Source: Aquariibacter albus
GTDB taxonomy: Bacteria; Pseudomonadota; Gammaproteobacteria; Burkholderiales; Burkholderiaceae_C
DNA: 64,000 nt
Direction of reading: 5' to 3'
Assembly: GCF_014145335.1 (NCBI RefSeq)
Contig: NZ_JACIVI010000003.1
Span: 293,575-357,574 of the forward strand
Part shown: piece after piece, positions 1 to 10,427 of the stretch
How the letters are laid out: every line of letters begins with the position of its first letter
Numbering within the stretch: position 1 is the first letter of the stretch
Translations under genes and position numbers: made by a program
The notes under the pieces: model-generated
The model's database searches: none
What the model saw: only the letters and a program-made list of their open reading frames with translations
What the model was told of the DNA's origin: nothing

Positions 1-1
1 C

Positions 2-229
2 CTCAGCCCCAACCTGATGGGCGCGGCCAACAGCTCGGGCGGCGTGATGGGCAAGATGATCGATGCACAGAGCATCGTGGTGGCCAGCACCGCCACGCGC
101 TGGTTCAACCATGAGGGCGACATCCTGCGCTACGTCTTCTTCCACTCCATCGCGCTGGCCTGCCTGGTGGGTGTGCTGGTCACCTTGCAGGCCTACGTCT
201 GGCCCTTCACGCTGATGGTGATTCACTGA
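2..229 (+). CDS. lldP: L-lactate permease, C-terminal end (partial)
   Basis: Only the last 75 residues are in the window; the gene begins upstream. The readable part opens with [20 protein letters not shown], the strongly conserved C-terminal region of LctP/LldP lactate permeases, and ends with a hydrophobic segment that would be the last membrane helix. The protein imports L-lactate (and often glycolate) across the inner membrane with protons. It lies 14 bp ahead of the lactate dehydrogenase gene on the same strand, so the two very likely form one lactate-utilisation operon. The family call is firm; substrate preference rests on the neighbour. Confidence 0.9.
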   Translation, partial: LSPNLMGAANSSGGVMGKMIDAQSIVVASTATRWFNHEGDILRYVFFHSIALACLVGVLVTLQAYVWPFTLMVIH

Positions 230-243
230 GCCGGGAGCAGCGC

Positions 244-1395
244 ATGCGTCTGAACGATTGCCACAACCTGCGCGATTTCCGCGAGCTGGCGCGCCGCCGG
301 CTGCCGGGCCCCATCTTCAACTACATCGACGGCGGCGCCGACGACGAGAGCACCACCCGTCGCAACACCGCGGCCTTCGAAGCCTGCGACCTCGTGCCCA
401 GCGTGCTGCGCGGGGTGAAGGAGGTGGACCTGTCGGTCACGGTGATGGGGCAGAAGCTGGCGCTGCCCTTCTACTGCTCGCCCACTGCGCTGCAGCGCCT
501 CTTCCACCACCGCGGCGAGCACGCGGTCGCCGCGGCGGCAGCCGGCTGCGGCACGATGTTCGGCGTGTCCTCGCTGGGCACGGTGAGCCTGGAGGAGCTG
601 CGCCGCAAGCACGCCACGCCGCAGGTCTACCAGTTCTATTTCCACAAGGACCGCGGCCTCAACCGGGCCATGCTCGAGCGGGCCAAGGCCGCCGGGGTCA
701 ATGTGATGATGCTGACGGTGGACAGCATCACCGGCGGCAACCGCGAACGGGACAAGCGCACCGGCTTCTCCATTCCCTTCCGGCTCACCTTGACGGGCAT
801 GGTGCAGTTCGCGCTCAAGCCGATGTGGGGCATCAACTACCTCGCCCACGAGCGCTTCCGCCTGCCGCAGCTTGACGGGCACGTCGACATGGGCGGCGGC
901 AGCATGTCCATCGGCCGCTACTTCACCGAGATGCTCGACCCCTCGATGAACTGGGACGATGTGGCCGAGATGGTGAAGCTGTGGAACGGGCCGTTCTGCC
1001 TGAAGGGTGTGATGTCGCCTGCCGATGCGCGGCGCGCGGCCGACATCGGCTGCAACGGCGTGATCGTCTCCAACCACGGGGGGCGCCAGCTGGACGGCTC
1101 GCGCTCGGCCTTCGATGGCCTGGCCGAGGTCGTCGACGCCGCCGGCGATCGTCTCGACGTGATGATGGATGGCGGCGTCATGCGCGGCACCCATGTGCTC
1201 AAGGCCCTGTCCCTGGGTGCCAAGGCGGTCGGCATCGGCCGCGCCTACCTCTACCCGCTGGCGGCCGCCGGGCAGCCGGGTGTGGAGCGCGCCCTCCATC
1301 TGCTGCGCGACGAGCTGGAGCGCAGCATGAAGCTCATGGGGTGCACCTCGGTGGCCCAGCTGTCGCGGGCGAATCTGCGGCTGCGCCCGGCCTGA
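244..1395 (+). CDS. lldD: FMN-dependent L-lactate dehydrogenase
   Basis: This 383-residue enzyme oxidises L-lactate to pyruvate and passes electrons to the respiratory chain at the inner membrane. It has the full alpha-hydroxy-acid dehydrogenase fold: the N-terminal FNYIDGGADDE segment that frames FMN, and the catalytic SNHGGRQLD motif with His278 as base and Arg281 for the substrate carboxylate. The phosphate-binding DGGVMRG...GIGRAYLYPL stretch follows near residues 309-340. Length matches LldD. The start has a GGGAG ribosome site about 6 bp upstream and follows lldP by 14 bp. The permease partner favours lactate over glycolate or mandelate as substrate. Confidence 0.93.
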   Translation: MRLNDCHNLRDFRELARRRLPGPIFNYIDGGADDESTTRRNTAAFEACDLVPSVLRGVKEVDLSVTVMGQKLALPFYCSPTALQRLFHHRGEHAVAAAAAGCGTMFGVSSLGTVSLEELRRKHATPQVYQFYFHKDRGLNRAMLERAKAAGVNVMMLTVDSITGGNRERDKRTGFSIPFRLTLTGMVQFALKPMWGINYLAHERFRLPQLDGHVDMGGGSMSIGRYFTEMLDPSMNWDDVAEMVKLWNGPFCLKGVMSPADARRAADIGCNGVIVSNHGGRQLDGSRSAFDGLAEVVDAAGDRLDVMMDGGVMRGTHVLKALSLGAKAVGIGRAYLYPLAAAGQPGVERALHLLRDELERSMKLMGCTSVAQLSRANLRLRPA

Positions 1396-1404
1396 GCGTC
1401 CGGC

Positions 1405-2277
1405 TCATGCGAAGGCCGCCCTCAGCCACGCCAGGAAAGCTGCGACCTCCGGACGTTGCGCGTGCTCATGCTGCACCAGGGCGTAGTAGGTGCTGGCTGC
1501 CGGCACCCCGATGCCGAACAGCGGCTGCAACTGTCCGCTCTCGGTCCATCGCTCGGCGACCCGCCTTGTGCACAGGGCGACACCCAGGCCGCTGGCCGCC
1601 GCCTCCAGCAGGATCCCCAGGTCGGTGAAGCTCGGGCCGCGTGCGGGTTCGGGCCAGCTCAGGCCGGCCGCCACAAACCAGGGCCGCCACGGCAGGAGCG
1701 GGCTGCGCAAGAGATCGGCCCGCTTCAGGTCCTGCGCTTGCACCAGGGCCCGCTTGCTGACATAGGTCGGCGTGGTCAGGGCCACCGTCTCGTCCTCGAA
1801 GAGCTTGATGCTCATTCGCTCGTCGAAGCGGCCCGAACCGAAGCGGATGTCGATGTCGCGGCGCTCGGGTTTGTCCTGCATCGGCGCCTCCACCGCGACC
1901 TCGATCTCGATGTCGGGCCGATGGCGGTAGAAATCCGGCAGCCGGGGGATCAGCAGGTTGCGTGCAAAGGTCGGCGGAGCGCCTACACGCAGGCGCAGCT
2001 CAGGCGGCTCCTCGTCGCGAGCCAGTGGCGCCAGCTTGTCGAAGGCTTCGTGCACCTTGCCGAGATAGCGCTGGCCTGCCGCACTCAAGCGAACCCCGGT
2101 GGGCGATCGGTCGAACAGCAGCTCGCCCAGCTGCGATTCAAGCTGCCGGATGCGATGGCTCACTGCGCTGGGCGTGACGCACAACTCGGCGGCGGCCTGC
2201 GCGAAGCCGCCCAGCCGCGCCGCGCTCTCGAACGCCAGCAGCGCGTGAATTGGCGGCAGTCGCCTGGGGTGCGCCAT
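1405..2277 (-). CDS. LysR-family transcriptional regulator (GcvA-like)
   Basis: A 290-residue LysR regulator. The N-terminal winged HTH (about residues 6-65) contains FESAARLGGFAQAAAELCVT and SAVSHRIRQLE, as in the GcvA/AmpR branch; the rest is the periplasmic-binding-protein-like effector domain. I chose the start at MAHPRRLPP because AAGGAG lies a few bases upstream and the HTH begins where expected; a longer upstream reading is possible but has no support. It converges on lldD with only 9 bp between stops, so it is not in the lactate operon, and its target is unknown. No neighbouring divergent gene offers an obvious target. Confidence 0.85.
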   Translation of the reverse strand: MAHPRRLPPIHALLAFESAARLGGFAQAAAELCVTPSAVSHRIRQLESQLGELLFDRSPTGVRLSAAGQRYLGKVHEAFDKLAPLARDEEPPELRLRVGAPPTFARNLLIPRLPDFYRHRPDIEIEVAVEAPMQDKPERRDIDIRFGSGRFDERMSIKLFEDETVALTTPTYVSKRALVQAQDLKRADLLRSPLLPWRPWFVAAGLSWPEPARGPSFTDLGILLEAAASGLGVALCTRRVAERWTESGQLQPLFGIGVPAASTYYALVQHEHAQRPEVAAFLAWLRAAFA

Positions 2278-2451
2278 CTCACTCCTTCGTGGCTTCAGAG
2301 GATCGCCCTCGCCCGCAGAAGCGCCGGATGCTAACTGCCCCGGGATCCGCGCTGACAGCGAGCCGCTCGCCACAGGTCCTCCCGCGCAGCGGCCCGGAAA
2401 CATCTCAATCCAGCACCGGGACGGCGCTGAATCGCGCAGCACGTTCCGAGC

Positions 2452-2470
2452 TCACTCCCACTCTATTGTC
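2452..2470 (-). repeat. Distal att-like copy of the guaA 3' end
   Basis: Read on the minus strand this is GACAATAGAGTGGGAGTGA, encoding TIEWE-stop. The 3' end of guaA at 5085-5103 reads GACGATTGAGTGGGAATGA, also TIEWE-stop, in the same orientation: 16 of 19 bases are identical. The guaA 3' end is an established insertion site for integrase-bearing islands, whose core repeat is around GAGTGGGAATGA. I infer that this is the old far att site of an element inserted at guaA, now mutated. A chance match of this length exactly at the border of non-core genes seems unlikely. Confidence 0.7.
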
Positions 2471-2795
2471 AACAGGCGGGTAGCGCTCATAGGTGTGAAC
2501 GAACCTTTGTCGGCCGCAAACAGGGCCGATACCGACATTTCTACCGTCGCTGAACGGAGCTCAGGTGCACCGATCTTATGACCTTCGGCGATGAAGCCCG
2601 CGAAGTTGCCGCCTTGAGGGCAGAAGCAGCGCATCGCGGGCAGGGCTGACGGTATCCGAAACAGGGTTGCCCGCTTCGATGACGGTATCGGCAAAAGGTG
2701 GGTGACGGTATCGCAGCGGCCCGTGTCACCTCGGCGCTTCGTTCAAGGCCCGCAGCACGTTTGTACTACGTTGCCACATTGTCGCGGAGCACTGC
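2471..2795. other. Gene-poor stretch inside the putative island
   Basis: Together with 2278-2451 this makes about 500 bp without a convincing gene. A minus-strand reading frame (2452-2694) ends in TIEWE only because it runs into the att copy, and it has no recognisable domain. The stretch holds three direct copies of TGACGGTATC and little else that I can name. Between 2278 and 2451, upstream of the LysR gene, I see no structure. Confidence 0.5.
2647..2712 (+). repeat. Three direct repeats of TGACGGTATC
   Basis: Exact copies lie at 2647-2656, 2680-2689 and 2703-2712, with start-to-start spacings of 33 and 23 bp, about 180 bp inside the distal att-like site. Repeated short motifs near an element end can be arm-type recombinase sites, transposase binding sites of an insertion-sequence end, or operators. 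Nothing in the sequence decides between these. Confidence 0.6.
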
Positions 2796-3080
2796 ATGCG
2801 CACGACCACCCTCCTCTTGGAAGAGCAGCTTCAGGCCCGCATTGCGGCTGCGGCTGAACGCGAAGGCAAGACCGCTCACGCATTCATGGCCGAAGCCATC
2901 GCGCGCGCCGTCGAGCGATCGGAGTCCGACGACGAGTTCCAGCGCAATTCCGAAGAACGCCTGGCCGAGTTGCAAGAGACCGGCAAGTCGGTTTGCTTCG
3001 ACGAGGCGCGGGCGTACTTCGAGGCCACAGCGCAGGGCCAGCGCCCTGCCCGCCCCTCGGCACGCCAGCTGTCCGGCTGA
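2796..3080 (+). CDS. Ribbon-helix-helix antitoxin-like protein, toxin partner missing
   Basis: A 94-residue protein beginning MRTTTLLLEEQLQARIAAAA, typical of CopG/ParD-like ribbon-helix-helix DNA-binding antitoxins: a short beta strand followed by two helices (about residues 3-45). The acidic region after it (ERSESDDEF, EERLAELQETGKSV) resembles a toxin-wrapping tail. A GGAG ribosome site sits 6 bp upstream. Such genes are normally followed within a few bases by a RelE/ParE-type toxin; here the next sequence is the antisense remnant of a dienelactone hydrolase, so the toxin has been lost. GTTTGTACTAC upstream may be part of its own operator. Confidence 0.75.
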   Translation: MRTTTLLLEEQLQARIAAAAEREGKTAHAFMAEAIARAVERSESDDEFQRNSEERLAELQETGKSVCFDEARAYFEATAQGQRPARPSARQLSG

Positions 3081-3124
3081 CGCGCGAAGGCGTGCCTTGT
3101 CGGGCGGTTACAGGGCGCGTTGCC

Positions 3125-3379
3125 GTTGTGGCGGGCGTAGACCCAGGCCGTGCGGCCGCCCCAGCAGTAGCCCACTAGGCCGGTGCGCTTGGCGTCGGCG
3201 TGGCCGCTGGCGCGTGCAAAGGCAAGGGTGGCGTCGAGGTCGGCGCAGACCTGGGCGTCGGGCACCTTGGACACCACCTGCGACAGGATGGCCGGGATGT
3301 CGGTCATCCTCGACACATCGCCCTGGCGGGCGAACATCTCGGGCGCGATGGCGAAGTAGCCCATCTTGGCGTAGCGGCG
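3125..3379 (-). pseudogene. Dienelactone hydrolase fragment
   Basis: The minus-strand translation reads RRYAKMGYFAIAPEMFARQG and continues through VPDAQVCADLDATLAFARA to GLVGYCWGGRTAWVYARHN. This is the middle of a dienelactone hydrolase (carboxymethylenebutenolidase), including the nucleophile Cys in GYCWGG. The first quarter is missing: an in-frame TAA lies at 3404-3406. Everything after YARHN is also missing, including the catalytic Asp and His, and the frame then runs into unrelated sequence. The break falls next to the antitoxin gene's stop, so one recombination event could explain both. It follows the monooxygenase gene in the same direction, suggesting a former two-gene operon. Confidence 0.8.
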
Positions 3380-3406
3380 GTGCGTGCGGTGCTGGGTGCC
3401 GACTTA

Positions 3407-3709
3407 TCAGCCCGGCAACTTCGCCGCCAGCAGATCGATTTTCTCGATGATTGGCGGCGTGCTCAGCAGCGCAGCGGCGTTGGCCATCAATGCGGTGGCG
3501 ATGGCGCCGTGCAGGTGGGCCTCGCGCCCGGCCTCGTCGGCAAAGGCGTCAAACACGCCGAAGGTCGAGGGGCCGAACTTCAAGGCAAACCAGGCGGTGG
3601 TGCCCGACTCCGCGTTGGCGAGCGGCAGCGCGCCGGCCAGGAATTCGGCAACCGCGGCCTCCTGGCCGGGTTTGGCTTCGAGACGGACGAACAGGGCGAA
3701 CTTGGTCAT
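3407..3709 (-). CDS. Putative quinol monooxygenase (ABM domain)
   Basis: A 100-residue single-domain protein of the antibiotic biosynthesis monooxygenase/YgiN type, a cofactor-free dimeric fold. The sequence TKFALFVRLEAKPGQEAAV, then FALKFGPSTFGVFDAFADEA and the C-terminal GAIATALMANAAALLSTPP, follows the family pattern. The start at MTKFALFV has AAGGAT about 7 bp upstream; an in-frame Met 12 codons earlier has weaker support. It is divergent from the GlxA-type regulator and precedes the broken dienelactone hydrolase, so it probably belongs to a small aromatic or quinone detoxification module under that regulator. The actual substrate cannot be told. Confidence 0.8.
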   Translation of the reverse strand: MTKFALFVRLEAKPGQEAAVAEFLAGALPLANAESGTTAWFALKFGPSTFGVFDAFADEAGREAHLHGAIATALMANAAALLSTPPIIEKIDLLAAKLPG

Positions 3710-3774
3710 GGCGTGATCCTTGGTCTTTACGGGTGGGTGTTTCACGGAGCCCGTAGCCTAAGCGGTGTCGGCGA

Positions 3775-3803
3775 TTTCCACGAGGGGCAGGAAAGACAAT
3801 ATT
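3775..3803 (+). promoter_or_regulatory. Candidate promoter of the GlxA-type regulator
   Basis: TTTCCA (3775-3780), a 17-bp spacer and AATATT (3798-3803) could serve as -35 and -10 boxes. They lie in the divergent gap between the monooxygenase and the regulator. The adjoining AATATTGATATCATT is AT-rich and partly palindromic, so it may also hold an operator. Both boxes are weak matches. Confidence 0.35.
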
Positions 3804-3818
3804 GATATCATTTCTGCC

Positions 3819-4781
3819 ATGCGAATTCACCTGCTTGTCTTGGATGGCGTGTTCGACCTGGGCTTGGCGGCCCTGACCGACACACTCAGCACGGCCAACG
3901 CACTGGCGGGCTCGCTCGAACAGCCGCCAGCGCCTATCGAGGTCACGCTGGTCGGCGTGCGGCGCCGCGTGCGCACGGCGCAAGGTCTGACAGTGCCCGT
4001 GGTGCCAGTGCACGGTGTGCAGAACCCCGACGTCGTGCTCATGCCCGCGCTTGGCGCCAAGATGCCGGACACGCTCGCGGCGCGGCTGGCATGTGCGGAC
4101 GTGGCCGACGCGGTCGTCGCGTTGCAGCAGTGGTCCGGCGCCGGAGCGGCGGTCGGTGCCGCCTGCACCGGCACCTTCTTGCTGGCGGAGAGCGCGCTGC
4201 TCGACGGTCAACGCGCCACGACCTCATGGTGGCTGGCGCCGATGTTTCGGCAGCGCTATCCGCGCGTGCTGCTCGATGATTCCCGCATGCTCGTGAACTC
4301 GGCCGGCTTCACTACGGCCGGTGCCGCCTTGGCGCACCTTGATCTGGCGTTGAGCATCGTGCGCAGCTGCAGCCCGACGCTGGCGGCGCTGGCTGCGCGA
4401 TACCTGCTGGTCGAGGCACGCGGCTCGCAAGCTGAGTTCGTGATCCCCGATCACCTCGCCCATGCCGACCCGGTGGTCCAGCGCTTCGAGGGCTGGGCCC
4501 GACGGCAGCTCGCGCACGGGTTCTCGCTGGCCGAGGCGGCCGTCGCAACAGGGACCAGCGAGCGCACATTGGCGCGACGCCTGCAGGGCGTGTTGGGTAG
4601 GTCACCACTGTCGTATTTCCAGGATCTGCGCGTCGAGCGTGCTGTTCATCTGCTGCGCACCAGCACCGACAGCGTCGACCAGATCGCCGCGCAGATCGGC
4701 TACTCCGACGGCGTGACCCTGCGCGCCTTGTTGCGACGCAAGCTGGGCCGCGGCGTGCGGGAGTTACGCGCCGGCGGCTGA
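3819..4781 (+). CDS. GlxA-family AraC-type transcriptional regulator
   Basis: A 320-residue two-domain regulator. Residues 1-190 are a DJ-1/PfpI-like glutamine-amidotransferase fold used for ligand sensing, with Cys116 in the nucleophile-elbow motif GAACTGTF. Residues 225-318 are an AraC-type double HTH (FSLAEAAVATGTSERTLARR ... DSVDQIAAQIGYSDG). I placed the start at MRIHLLVLDG, where the DJ-1 strand begins; an upstream in-frame ATG would add 18 unlikely residues. It is divergent from the quinol monooxygenase gene, which is its most likely target. It lies within the putative island. Confidence 0.87.
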   Translation: MRIHLLVLDGVFDLGLAALTDTLSTANALAGSLEQPPAPIEVTLVGVRRRVRTAQGLTVPVVPVHGVQNPDVVLMPALGAKMPDTLAARLACADVADAVVALQQWSGAGAAVGAACTGTFLLAESALLDGQRATTSWWLAPMFRQRYPRVLLDDSRMLVNSAGFTTAGAALAHLDLALSIVRSCSPTLAALAARYLLVEARGSQAEFVIPDHLAHADPVVQRFEGWARRQLAHGFSLAEAAVATGTSERTLARRLQGVLGRSPLSYFQDLRVERAVHLLRTSTDSVDQIAAQIGYSDGVTLRALLRRKLGRGVRELRAGG

Positions 4782-4821
4782 TCGGATTTGCACTGGGCCG
4801 CCCGCCGGAGCATTGAACCGC

Positions 4822-4855
4822 CCAGGAGCAGTCGTCTCCCAATGCCTGCTCCTGG
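4822..4855 (+). terminator. Perfect 10-bp inverted repeat after the GlxA-type gene
   Basis: CCAGGAGCAG (4822-4831) and CTGCTCCTGG (4846-4855) are exact reverse complements around a 14-nt loop, 40 bp beyond the regulator's stop. No T-run follows, so it could be a factor-dependent terminator, an RNA-stabilising hairpin or a protein-binding palindrome. Confidence 0.4.
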
Positions 4856-4913
4856 CCGATTGCGGGCGCCCAGTAATGAACTTCTCTACCCGGACAGGCA
4901 GTGCCCTCCGGCT

Positions 4914-5012
4914 TCACAGCGCGCCCTCGGCGACCTTTCGTACCGTCAGTTCGAATTCCCGATGGGCCTTGCGAGCGTCCCAGAGGGTCCCGTAGCTGCT
5001 CGCGCCGGGGTG
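4914..5012 (-). other. Short open frame, possible gene remnant, in the gap before guaA
   Basis: The 303-bp gap 4782-5084 has no intact gene. A minus-strand frame opens after a stop at about 5015, reads through SYGTLWDARKAHREFELTVR and stops at 4914. Its residue mix looks like real protein, unlike the Arg/Pro-rich shadow frames nearby, but it has no start codon and I do not recognise it. It may be the truncated end of a gene from the inserted element. Confidence 0.3.
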
Positions 5013-5035
5013 TCAACAATGCGACCCCGAATTAT

Positions 5036-5070
5036 CAACGAACGATTGCAAGTCGTTGATTTTTAAATAT
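5036..5070 (+). terminator. Hairpin followed by T-rich sequence next to guaA
   Basis: CAACGA (5036-5041) pairs with TCGTTG (5053-5058), and ATTTTTAAATATTTTTT follows on the plus strand. This resembles a weak rho-independent terminator for plus-strand transcription coming from the island, facing guaA. The AT-rich run is unusual for this genome and sits just outside the guaA att core. Confidence 0.4.
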
Positions 5071-5084
5071 TTTTTGACGACCCG

Positions 5085-6692
<1,608 letters not shown>

Positions 6693-6728
6693 GGCGTCGG
6701 GCCGGCGGGGGTGGATCGGGGAAGGGGT

Positions 6729-7937
<1,209 letters not shown>

Positions 7938-8070
7938 GGCCGCACGGCGTGGCGCGGCGGGGGCAGGGGCGCTCAAGGGGCTGGGCTCGGGACGGGGGGC
8001 GGACGAGGCCGCCTTCAAACGACGCCGCCCGGCCGGGGCCGGGCGGGTTGCGAGGGCGGGGGTCGCCGGC

Positions 8071-9543
8071 TCACTCCATGCGGTAGTTCGGCGCTTCCTT
8101 GGTGATCTGCACGTCGTGGACATGGCTCTCGCGCATGCCCGCCGAGGTGATCTCGACGAAGGCGGCTTCCTCGCGCATGGCTTCGATGCTGGCGCAGCCG
8201 CAGTAGCCCAGCGAGGCGCGCAGGCCGCCCGCCATCTGGTGGACGATGCCGAGCATCGAGCCCTTGTAGGGCACGCGGCCTTCGATGCCCTCGGGCACCA
8301 GCTTGTCCGCGTTCGGGTTGCTGTTGCCGTCGGTTTCCTGGAAGTAGCGGTCGGCCGAACCGGCCTTCATGGCACCGATGGAGCCCATGCCGCGGTAGCT
8401 CTTGTAGCTGCGGCCCTGGAACAGCACGATCTCGCCCGGCGCCTCTTCGGTGCCGGCGAACATGCCGCCCATCATCACGGTGTGCGCACCGGCGGCGATG
8501 GCCTTGGCGATGTCACCCGAGTAGCGGATGCCACCGTCGGCGATCAGCGGCACGCCCGAGCCCTTGAGCGCGCTGGCCACGTTGTCGATGGCGGTGATCT
8601 GCGGCACGCCGACGCCGGCGACGATGCGGGTGGTGCAGATCGAGCCCGGGCCGATGCCGACCTTCACGCCGTCCGCCCCCGCTTCCACCAGGGCCAGCGC
8701 GGCGGCGCCGGTGGCGATGTTGCCGCCGATGACGTCCACCTGCGGGAAGTTCTGCTTCACCCAGCGCACGCGGTCGATCACGCCCTTGCTGTGACCGTGG
8801 GCGGTGTCCACCACGATGGCATCGACGCCGGCCTTGACCAGCAGCTCGACGCGCTCCTCGGTGCCCTCGCCCACGCCGACGGCGGCGCCCACGCGCAGCT
8901 TGCCCTGCGCATCGCGCGCGGCGTTCGGGAAGCTGGTCTGCTTGGTGATGTCCTTCACCGTGAAGAGGCCGCGCAGCTCGGCGTCTTCGTTGAGCACCAG
9001 CACGCGCTCCAGCTTGTGCTGGTGCATCAGGGCCTTGGCCTCGGCCAGCGAAGCGCCTTCCTTGACGGTGATCAGGCGCTCGCGCGGGGTCATGATCTCG
9101 CGCACGGGCGCGTCGAGGCGGGTCTCGAAGCGCAGGTCGCGGCCGGTGACGATGCCGACCACCCGGCCGTTCTCGACGACGGGGAAGCCCGAGATGCCGT
9201 GCTGGCGCGACAGCTCGATCACGTCCCGCACGCGCACGCCGGGGGCGATGGTGATGGGGTCGCGCAGCAGGCCGGATTCATAGCGCTTGACGCGCAGCAC
9301 CTCGGCCGCCTGTTGCTTGGGGCTGAGGTTCTTGTGGACGATGCCGATGCCGCCTTCCTGCGCGATCGCGATCGCGAGGCGGGCTTCGGTCACCGTGTCC
9401 ATCGCCGCGGAAACCAGCGGCAGGTTCAGCGCGATGTTGCGGGTCAGCTTGGTCGCGAGCGAGGCGTCGCGCGGCAGGACCTGCGAGAAGGCGGGCACCA
9501 GCAACACATCGTCGAAGGTGAGCGCTTTGCCGAGTAGGCGCAT
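8071..9543 (-). CDS. guaB: Inosine-5'-monophosphate dehydrogenase
   Basis: This 490-residue enzyme oxidises IMP to XMP with NAD+, the rate-setting step toward GMP. The catalytic Cys303 lies in [13 protein letters not shown]. Two CBS domains, which act as a nucleotide-sensing module, occupy about residues 95-205 ([20 protein letters not shown]). The phosphate-binding DGGIRYSGD and the mobile flap [14 protein letters not shown] are present. Translation begins at [10 protein letters not shown], with a consensus TATAAT about 25 bp upstream; a longer open frame continues backwards into rnfH/ratA but is not real. GMP synthase follows after one intervening gene. Confidence 0.97.
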   Translation of the reverse strand: MRLLGKALTFDDVLLVPAFSQVLPRDASLATKLTRNIALNLPLVSAAMDTVTEARLAIAIAQEGGIGIVHKNLSPKQQAAEVLRVKRYESGLLRDPITIAPGVRVRDVIELSRQHGISGFPVVENGRVVGIVTGRDLRFETRLDAPVREIMTPRERLITVKEGASLAEAKALMHQHKLERVLVLNEDAELRGLFTVKDITKQTSFPNAARDAQGKLRVGAAVGVGEGTEERVELLVKAGVDAIVVDTAHGHSKGVIDRVRWVKQNFPQVDVIGGNIATGAAALALVEAGADGVKVGIGPGSICTTRIVAGVGVPQITAIDNVASALKGSGVPLIADGGIRYSGDIAKAIAAGAHTVMMGGMFAGTEEAPGEIVLFQGRSYKSYRGMGSIGAMKAGSADRYFQETDGNSNPNADKLVPEGIEGRVPYKGSMLGIVHQMAGGLRASLGYCGCASIEAMREEAAFVEITSAGMRESHVHDVQITKEAPNYRME

Positions 9544-9568
9544 GGGAAAACTCCGGACCCAAAAAAAG

Positions 9569-9574
9569 ATTATA
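9569..9574 (-). promoter_or_regulatory. Consensus -10 box of guaB
   Basis: The minus strand reads CTATAATC 26 bp ahead of the guaB start, an exact TATAAT. No good TTGACA lies 16-18 bp upstream, so an activator or strong -10 dependence is likely. The box sits between inverted hexamers (CCGGAC/GTCCGG) flanking a run of T, a possible control palindrome. Confidence 0.5.
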
Positions 9575-9613
9575 GAAAGTCCGGCCACGCCGCCCCCGGC
9601 GGGCCCTTCGGGC

Positions 9614-9922
9614 TCAGCCGCGGCGGCGGGGGCCCTGGGCGCGGTAGCGCTGGCGGCGGGCCTCCTTGGGATCGACGCGCAGCGGGCGGTAGAGCTCCAG
9701 CCGGTCGCCGGCCCGCAGGGCCTGGTCCAGTCCGCAGGCCTTGCCCCAGATGCCCATGGCCGCAGGGTCGCCCGGCAGATCGGCCGCCCGCGCCCGGGCG
9801 GCCTGCAGGGCCTGCCGCACCGTGCTGCCCGACGGCAGGTGCAGCGACAGGCGCTGCACCTCGCCGGCCCGGGGGCTCCAGACCAGCTCGACCGCCAGGG
9901 CCTCGGTCTCAGCGGGGACCAT
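9614..9922 (-). CDS. rnfH: RnfH-family ubiquitin-like protein
   Basis: A 102-residue protein with the beta-grasp, ubiquitin-like RnfH fold: [20 protein letters not shown], then [29 protein letters not shown] and [20 protein letters not shown] at the C-terminus, the family's most conserved stretch. Its role is unknown; it is named after a neighbour of the Rnf complex but usually sits beside ratA and smpB, as here. The MVPAETEAL start overlaps the end of ratA by 14 bp, which implies translational coupling. It ends 70 bp before guaB. Confidence 0.88.
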   Translation of the reverse strand: MVPAETEALAVELVWSPRAGEVQRLSLHLPSGSTVRQALQAARARAADLPGDPAAMGIWGKACGLDQALRAGDRLELYRPLRVDPKEARRQRYRAQGPRRRG

Positions 9923-10385
9923 GCACCTGCTCGGCCCGCTGCACGAAGGCATCGACGAAGGTTGCGGCGATGCGGTCGAAGACCGGGCTGACGACCAGCT
10001 CCAGCGCCTTGCTGCTGAAGGCGTAGCGCAGCTCGAAGTCGATGCGGCAGGCGCTGGGCGGCGGCGCGATCGCATGGTCGTCGGCCGAGGCCGGCGTGCC
10101 CAGGGGCGTGAAATCCCAGCGGCCTTCGAGCACCGAGAAGGGCCCGTCGACCAGGGCCATGGTCAGGCTGCGGTCCGGCGCGTGGGTGTTGCGGGTGCTG
10201 AAGGCATGCCGCACGCCGTGGTAGTTCAGGTGCAGTCGGGCGGTGACGCCGTCCTCGTGGCGGGCCAGGGTCTCGGCGCGCTCGCACCAGGGCAGGAAGC
10301 GCGGATAGGCCTCGACGTCGGTGACCAGCGCATACATCTCGTGCGCCGAGTACCAAAGCAGGACGGACTTGCGGACATGCTTCAT
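9909..10385 (-). CDS. ratA: RatA/COQ10-family START-domain protein
   Basis: A 158-residue single START-like domain protein: [21 protein letters not shown] at the N-terminus, then [11 protein letters not shown], and the C-terminal [20 protein letters not shown]. The E. coli homologue RatA was described as an inhibitor of 70S ribosome association, while the Caulobacter and eukaryotic relatives (COQ10) bind ubiquinone. The sequence does not decide which applies, and a quinone role is at least as likely as a toxin role. The gene is divergent from smpB (42 bp apart) and overlaps rnfH. Confidence 0.9.
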   Translation of the reverse strand: MKHVRKSVLLWYSAHEMYALVTDVEAYPRFLPWCERAETLARHEDGVTARLHLNYHGVRHAFSTRNTHAPDRSLTMALVDGPFSVLEGRWDFTPLGTPASADDHAIAPPPSACRIDFELRYAFSSKALELVVSPVFDRIAATFVDAFVQRAEQVHGPR

Positions 10386-10427
10386 AGAATGGCCGATTCT
10401 AGGGAGCCCCTTGCCGGGCCCGTCACG

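Noticed and set aside
2452..2694. 80-codon minus-strand frame ending in TIEWE
   Set aside because: No family resemblance; the ending is the att copy of guaA, so the frame is best explained as a by-product of integration.
9909..10385. Calling RatA a toxin of a toxin-antitoxin pair with RnfH
   Set aside because: The fold is START/COQ10-like and the ratA-rnfH pair is housekeeping in proteobacteria; no antitoxin features are seen in RnfH.
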